A DNA stretch of 18,512 nt from VBCK01 sp035939615 (GTDB taxonomy: Bacteria; Pseudomonadota; Gammaproteobacteria; Burkholderiales; Burkholderiaceae_F). The first letter of the stretch is position 1. Each line of letters begins with the position of its first letter. Where the stretch lies: assembly GCA_035939615.1 (NCBI GenBank), contig DASZFP010000106.1:1-18512 (forward strand), written 5' to 3'. Under the pieces are notes generated by a model. That model was given only the letters and a program-made list of their open reading frames with translations, searched no databases and was not told the origin of the DNA. This document shows, piece after piece, positions 15,715 to 18,512 of this stretch. Position numbers and translations under genes: made by a program.

Positions 15715-17103
15715 GTGGGCAACATGGTCGAAGTCAAGGTTCCCGACATCGGCGACTTCAAGGACGTCGAGGTCATCGAACTGCTGGTGCATCCCGGAGA
15801 CCGGATAAAACCCGAGCAGTCGCTGATCACGGTCGAGTCCGACAAGGCCTCGATGGAGATTCCGTCTCCGATGGCCGGCGTCGTGCGCGAGGTGAAGGTC
15901 AAGCTCGGCGACAAGGTCTCGCAGGGCTCGCCGATCCTGGAGCTGGAGCCGGCCGCCTCCGCCGAAGCTTCGGCGACCAAGGTCGCCGAAGCTCCGGCTA
16001 CGGCGGCCAAGGCCGCTATCGCGACGCCCCCGGCGGCTGGGGCCCCCACCGCGGCGCCTCCAGCGGGCTCGCCCGCCGTAGCCGCGGCGCAAGCCGCGGC
16101 GCAGGCGGGATCGCCGCCATCGACCGAATTTGCGACCGAGATGGGAGCGCGTCCCGACATCGAGCAGCTCGCCCAGGCGACCTCCCCGCGAGCCCACGCA
16201 TCGCCCTCGGTGCGGCGCTTCGCGCGCGAGCTCGGCGTGGACCTGGCCCGGGTCAAGGGTTCCGGCCCCAAGGGCCGCATACTGCAGGACGACGTGCGCG
16301 CCTTCGTGAAGTCGGCGCTGGCCGGCGGTGCGCGGCCGGCCGCCGCGCCGGCCGCCGGTATCGGGCTGAACCTGCCGCCCTGGCCGCAGATCGATTTTGC
16401 GAAATTCGGTCCGATCGAGCGGGTCGAGCTGTCGCGCATCCGCAAGCTGTCGGGGCCGAACCTGCTGCGCAACTGGGTGTCGATTCCGCATGTGACCAAT
16501 CATGAGGACGCCGACATCACGGAGCTGGAGGCGTTCCGGGTCCAGTTGAACAAGGAAGGCGAGAGCTCGGGCGTGAAGCTGACGATGCTGTCGTTCCTGA
16601 TCAAGGCGTGCGTGGCGGCGCTGAAGAAGTTCCCGCAGGTCAACAGCTCGATCGATCCGGGCGGCGAGGCCCTGATCCTGAAGCGGTACTTCCATATCGG
16701 CTTTGCCGCCGACACGCCCAATGGGCTGGTGGTGCCGGTGCTGCGCGATGCCGACCGCAAGGGGGTGATGGAACTGGCCACCGAGGCGGCCGCGCTCGCG
16801 GCCAAGGCGCGCGAAGGCAAGCTCACGCCATCGGATATACAGGGCGGGACCTTTTCGATCTCGTCGCTCGGCGGCCTGGGAGGAACCTACTTCACGCCGA
16901 TCATCAACGCGCCCGAGGTCGCGATCCTGGGGGTGTCCCGGTCGGCGATGCGGCCGGTGTGGGACGGCAAACAGTTCGTGCCGCGGCTGATCCTTCCGCT
17001 GTCGCTGTCCTATGACCATCGGGTCATCGACGGGGCGGGCGCCGCCCGATTCAACTCGTATCTGGCGCAGGTGCTGTCCGATTTCCGGCGCGTACTGCTA
17101 TGA
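15715..17103 (+). CDS. aceF: Pyruvate dehydrogenase E2, dihydrolipoyllysine acetyltransferase
   Basis: This 462-residue E2 core subunit transfers the acetyl group from its lipoyl arm to CoA. It has one lipoyl domain (residues 1 to about 77) with the lipoylation lysine K44 in ESDKASMEIP. An Ala/Pro-rich flexible linker follows (about 80-140). The peripheral subunit-binding domain (about 162-198) contains SVRRFARELGVDL and GSGPKGRILQDDV. The acyltransferase domain (about 230-462) has the active-site H435 and D439 in DHRVIDG. One lipoyl domain is fewer than the three of E. coli AceF, but the E3 in this operon carries another. The GTG start is supported by GAGGAGA. It follows aceE by 32 bases, and its stop overlaps the GNAT start as ATGA. 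Confidence 0.97.
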   Translation: MGNMVEVKVPDIGDFKDVEVIELLVHPGDRIKPEQSLITVESDKASMEIPSPMAGVVREVKVKLGDKVSQGSPILELEPAASAEASATKVAEAPATAAKAAIATPPAAGAPTAAPPAGSPAVAAAQAAAQAGSPPSTEFATEMGARPDIEQLAQATSPRAHASPSVRRFARELGVDLARVKGSGPKGRILQDDVRAFVKSALAGGARPAAAPAAGIGLNLPPWPQIDFAKFGPIERVELSRIRKLSGPNLLRNWVSIPHVTNHEDADITELEAFRVQLNKEGESSGVKLTMLSFLIKACVAALKKFPQVNSSIDPGGEALILKRYFHIGFAADTPNGLVVPVLRDADRKGVMELATEAAALAAKAREGKLTPSDIQGGTFSISSLGGLGGTYFTPIINAPEVAILGVSRSAMRPVWDGKQFVPRLILPLSLSYDHRVIDGAGAARFNSYLAQVLSDFRRVLL

Positions 17104-17603
17104 CGGTGGCGATCGTGCCGATCGAGCTGCGGCACATCGAGAGCCTGACCGAATGCGTGGCGGAGGTGGCGCGCGAGCGGCGCTTCCTGGCGATCGTCGA
17201 AGGCTTTGCGCTGGACCAGACGGCGGCCTGGGTCGCGGCCGACCGCCTGCGCGGCAATCCGTTCCTGGTCGCGCTCGATCAGGACCGGGTCGTGGGCTGG
17301 TGTGAAGTGCGGCGCGACCTGTTGCCGGGCCGGGCGCATACGGGGCTGCTCGGCATGGGGTTGCGGGTGCTGTATCGCGGCCAGGGGCTGGGGCGGCGAC
17401 TGCTGGAGCAGGCGCTTGCGGCCGCGCGCGGGCGCGGTCTTGAACGGATCGAGCTGCTGGTGCGAAGCCCGAACGCGCAGGCGATCCGCTTGTACGAGCA
17501 GACCGGATTTCGCGAGGAAGGACGCAAGCGCGACGCGGTGCGGCTGGACCATGGTTCGGAGGACGAGGTGCTGATGGCGCTGCACCTGGGGAGGAACGAC
17601 TGA
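17100..17603 (+). CDS. GNAT family N-acetyltransferase inside the pyruvate dehydrogenase operon
   Basis: This 167-residue cytoplasmic protein is a single GNAT domain. The acetyl-CoA pyrophosphate loop RGQGLGRRLL (R93-G98 core) follows a hydrophobic strand, and the C-terminal motif B is seen in NAQAIRLYEQTGFREEGRKRDAVRLD. This pattern resembles RimI/RimJ-like and other small-molecule or protein acetyltransferases. The acceptor cannot be told from sequence. Its ATG overlaps the aceF stop (ATGA) and its stop overlaps the lpdA start (TGATG), so translation is probably coupled to both. Its neighbours make acetyl-CoA, so a link to the complex or its product is tempting but inferred. Codon use matches the surrounding genes. 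Confidence 0.88.
   Translation: MTVAIVPIELRHIESLTECVAEVARERRFLAIVEGFALDQTAAWVAADRLRGNPFLVALDQDRVVGWCEVRRDLLPGRAHTGLLGMGLRVLYRGQGLGRRLLEQALAAARGRGLERIELLVRSPNAQAIRLYEQTGFREEGRKRDAVRLDHGSEDEVLMALHLGRND
17588..17595 (+). promoter_or_regulatory. Strong ribosome binding site for lpdA inside the GNAT gene
   Basis: GGGGAGGA lies 7 bases before the lpdA ATG, within the last codons of the GNAT gene. It suggests that lpdA can also initiate independently of coupling. Confidence 0.65.
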
Positions 17604-18512
17604 TGGGTGAACGGTTCCAGGTCAAGGTGCCCGATATCGGCGACTTTCACGACGTGACGGTCATCGAGATCCTGGTGAAGCCGGGCCAGCAGATCCAGGC
17701 CGAGCAGTCGCTGATCACGCTCGAATCGGACAAGGCTTCGATGGAGATTCCGTCTCCGAAGGCCGGCATCGTGCGCGAGCTGCAGTTGAAGCTGGGCGAC
17801 AAGGTGTCGGAGGGCTCGCCCATCCTGGAGCTGGAAACGGCCGATGTTGCCTCCTCCGCCAAGGCTCCGGAGGCTGTAGCCCCCGCCGCCACTTCCGTCG
17901 CGGCTGCGGCGGCCCGGGCTGCGGCGGCCTTGGCGCAGCCGGCCGCGCCGGCTCCGCCGTCGGTCGCTGCGGCGGCGGCGCGGGCCGCCGGGGCCCTGGC
18001 CGAACCGGCCGAGGGCGCAGCTCTGGAGTGCGACGTGATGGTGCTCGGCTCCGGCCCGGGCGGCTATTCGGCCGCCTTCCGCGCCGCTGACCTGGGCCGG
18101 CGCGTGGTGCTGGTCGAGCGTTATCCGACGCTGGGCGGCGTGTGCCTGAACGTGGGCTGCATCCCGTCCAAGGCCCTGCTGCACGTGGCCGCGGTGATCG
18201 ACGAGGCCGCGCACTTCAATGCGATCGGCGTCGGATTTAATGCGCCGTCGCTCGATCTGGAGAAGCTTCGCCGCCACAAGCAGTATGTGGTCGGACGGCT
18301 GACCGGAGGCCTGACCGCGATGGCGAAGATGCGCAAGGTCACCGTGCTGCGGGGCTCGGGCCAGTTTTACGATTCGCACCACCTGGACGTGGTGTTGACC
18401 ACCGGGGACGGCCGCGCCGAAAGCGGCGAGCATCAGCGCGTGCGCTTCGAGCAGGCCATCATCGCCGCCGGCAGCCAGGCGGTGCGGCTGCCGTTCCTGC
18501 CCGAGGACCCGC
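17603..18512 (+). CDS. lpdA: Dihydrolipoyl dehydrogenase (E3) with N-terminal lipoyl domain, 3' truncated
   Basis: About 303 residues are visible before the window ends, with no stop. The N-terminal lipoyl domain (1 to about 78) has lipoylation lysine K44 in ESDKASMEIP. An Ala/Pro linker (about 79-140) holds two near-identical 17-residue copies at 98-114 and 120-136. The flavoprotein part then begins with the FAD-binding GSGPGG (149-154) and the redox-active disulfide C181/C186 in CLNVGCIPSK. The E3 subunit reoxidises dihydrolipoamide with FAD and NAD+. The lipoyl-E3 fusion is known in Neisseria and other betaproteobacteria. ATG 17603 has GGGGAGGA (17588-17595) with 7-base spacing and overlaps the previous stop. 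The expected GxGxxG NAD-binding region and C-terminal His-Glu pair lie beyond the window. Confidence 0.96.
   Translation, partial: MGERFQVKVPDIGDFHDVTVIEILVKPGQQIQAEQSLITLESDKASMEIPSPKAGIVRELQLKLGDKVSEGSPILELETADVASSAKAPEAVAPAATSVAAAAARAAAALAQPAAPAPPSVAAAAARAAGALAEPAEGAALECDVMVLGSGPGGYSAAFRAADLGRRVVLVERYPTLGGVCLNVGCIPSKALLHVAAVIDEAAHFNAIGVGFNAPSLDLEKLRRHKQYVVGRLTGGLTAMAKMRKVTVLRGSGQFYDSHHLDVVLTTGDGRAESGEHQRVRFEQAIIAAGSQAVRLPFLPEDP
17894..18010 (+). repeat. Two-copy repeat in the lpdA linker
   Basis: Codons for SVAAAAARAAAALAQPA (17894-17944) recur as SVAAAAARAAGALAEPA (17960-18010), offset by 66 bases, with 15 of 17 residues equal. It extends the flexible arm between the lipoyl and flavoprotein domains. 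The aceF linker has a similar composition (AVAAAQAAAQA). Confidence 0.7.

Noticed and set aside
15559..17019. 486-codon open frame antisense to aceF
   Set aside because: It has low-complexity Arg/Gly-rich translation and is the complement of a clear E2 gene.
1..18512. CRISPR arrays, tRNA or rRNA genes, insertion sequences, phage genes or toxin-antitoxin pairs
   Set aside because: None were seen. Nearly all bases belong to recognisable genes, and no regularly spaced repeats or transposase motifs were found.

Overview
The window is chromosomal DNA from a high-G+C Gram-negative bacterium, most likely a betaproteobacterium (Burkholderiales-like) or a relative. The reasons are the homodimeric AceE-type pyruvate dehydrogenase E1, an E3 that carries its own lipoyl domain, the DUF4124-glutaredoxin protein beside exonuclease III, and the dense GC-rich coding with overlapping stop/start codons. 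No plasmid, phage, transposon, tRNA, rRNA or CRISPR signal was seen. Every gap between genes is under 200 bases.

Region 1 (1-5383, + strand) is a sugar-uptake operon. It holds the C-terminus of a periplasmic solute-binding protein, two MalF/MalG-type permeases joined by 1-4 base overlaps, and a 1049-residue exported protein with two beta-sandwich binding modules followed by a six-hairpin glycosidase-like domain. The exported enzyme probably releases a sugar that the transporter imports. No ATPase gene is in view.

Region 2 (5402-6764, - strand) converges on region 1. It contains exonuclease III preceded by an exported DUF4124-glutaredoxin protein.

Region 3 (6867-10626, - strand) is the high-affinity phosphate transporter, in the order pstS, pstC, pstA, pstB. 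A plausible Pho box and -10 element lie ahead of pstS, and an interrupted palindrome cluster follows pstB. phoU does not follow pstB.

Region 4 (10733-12799, - strand) is an M3 zinc oligopeptidase of the oligopeptidase A type.

Region 5 (12980-18512, + strand) is divergent from region 4. It is the pyruvate dehydrogenase operon: aceE, aceF, a small GNAT acetyltransferase, and a lipoyl-fused dihydrolipoyl dehydrogenase that runs off the window. The acetyltransferase overlaps both neighbours at its start and stop codons, so its translation is likely coupled to the complex. This is the most unusual arrangement seen. The rest is mainly well-known housekeeping and transport functions, and I see no clear evidence of an entirely new system.
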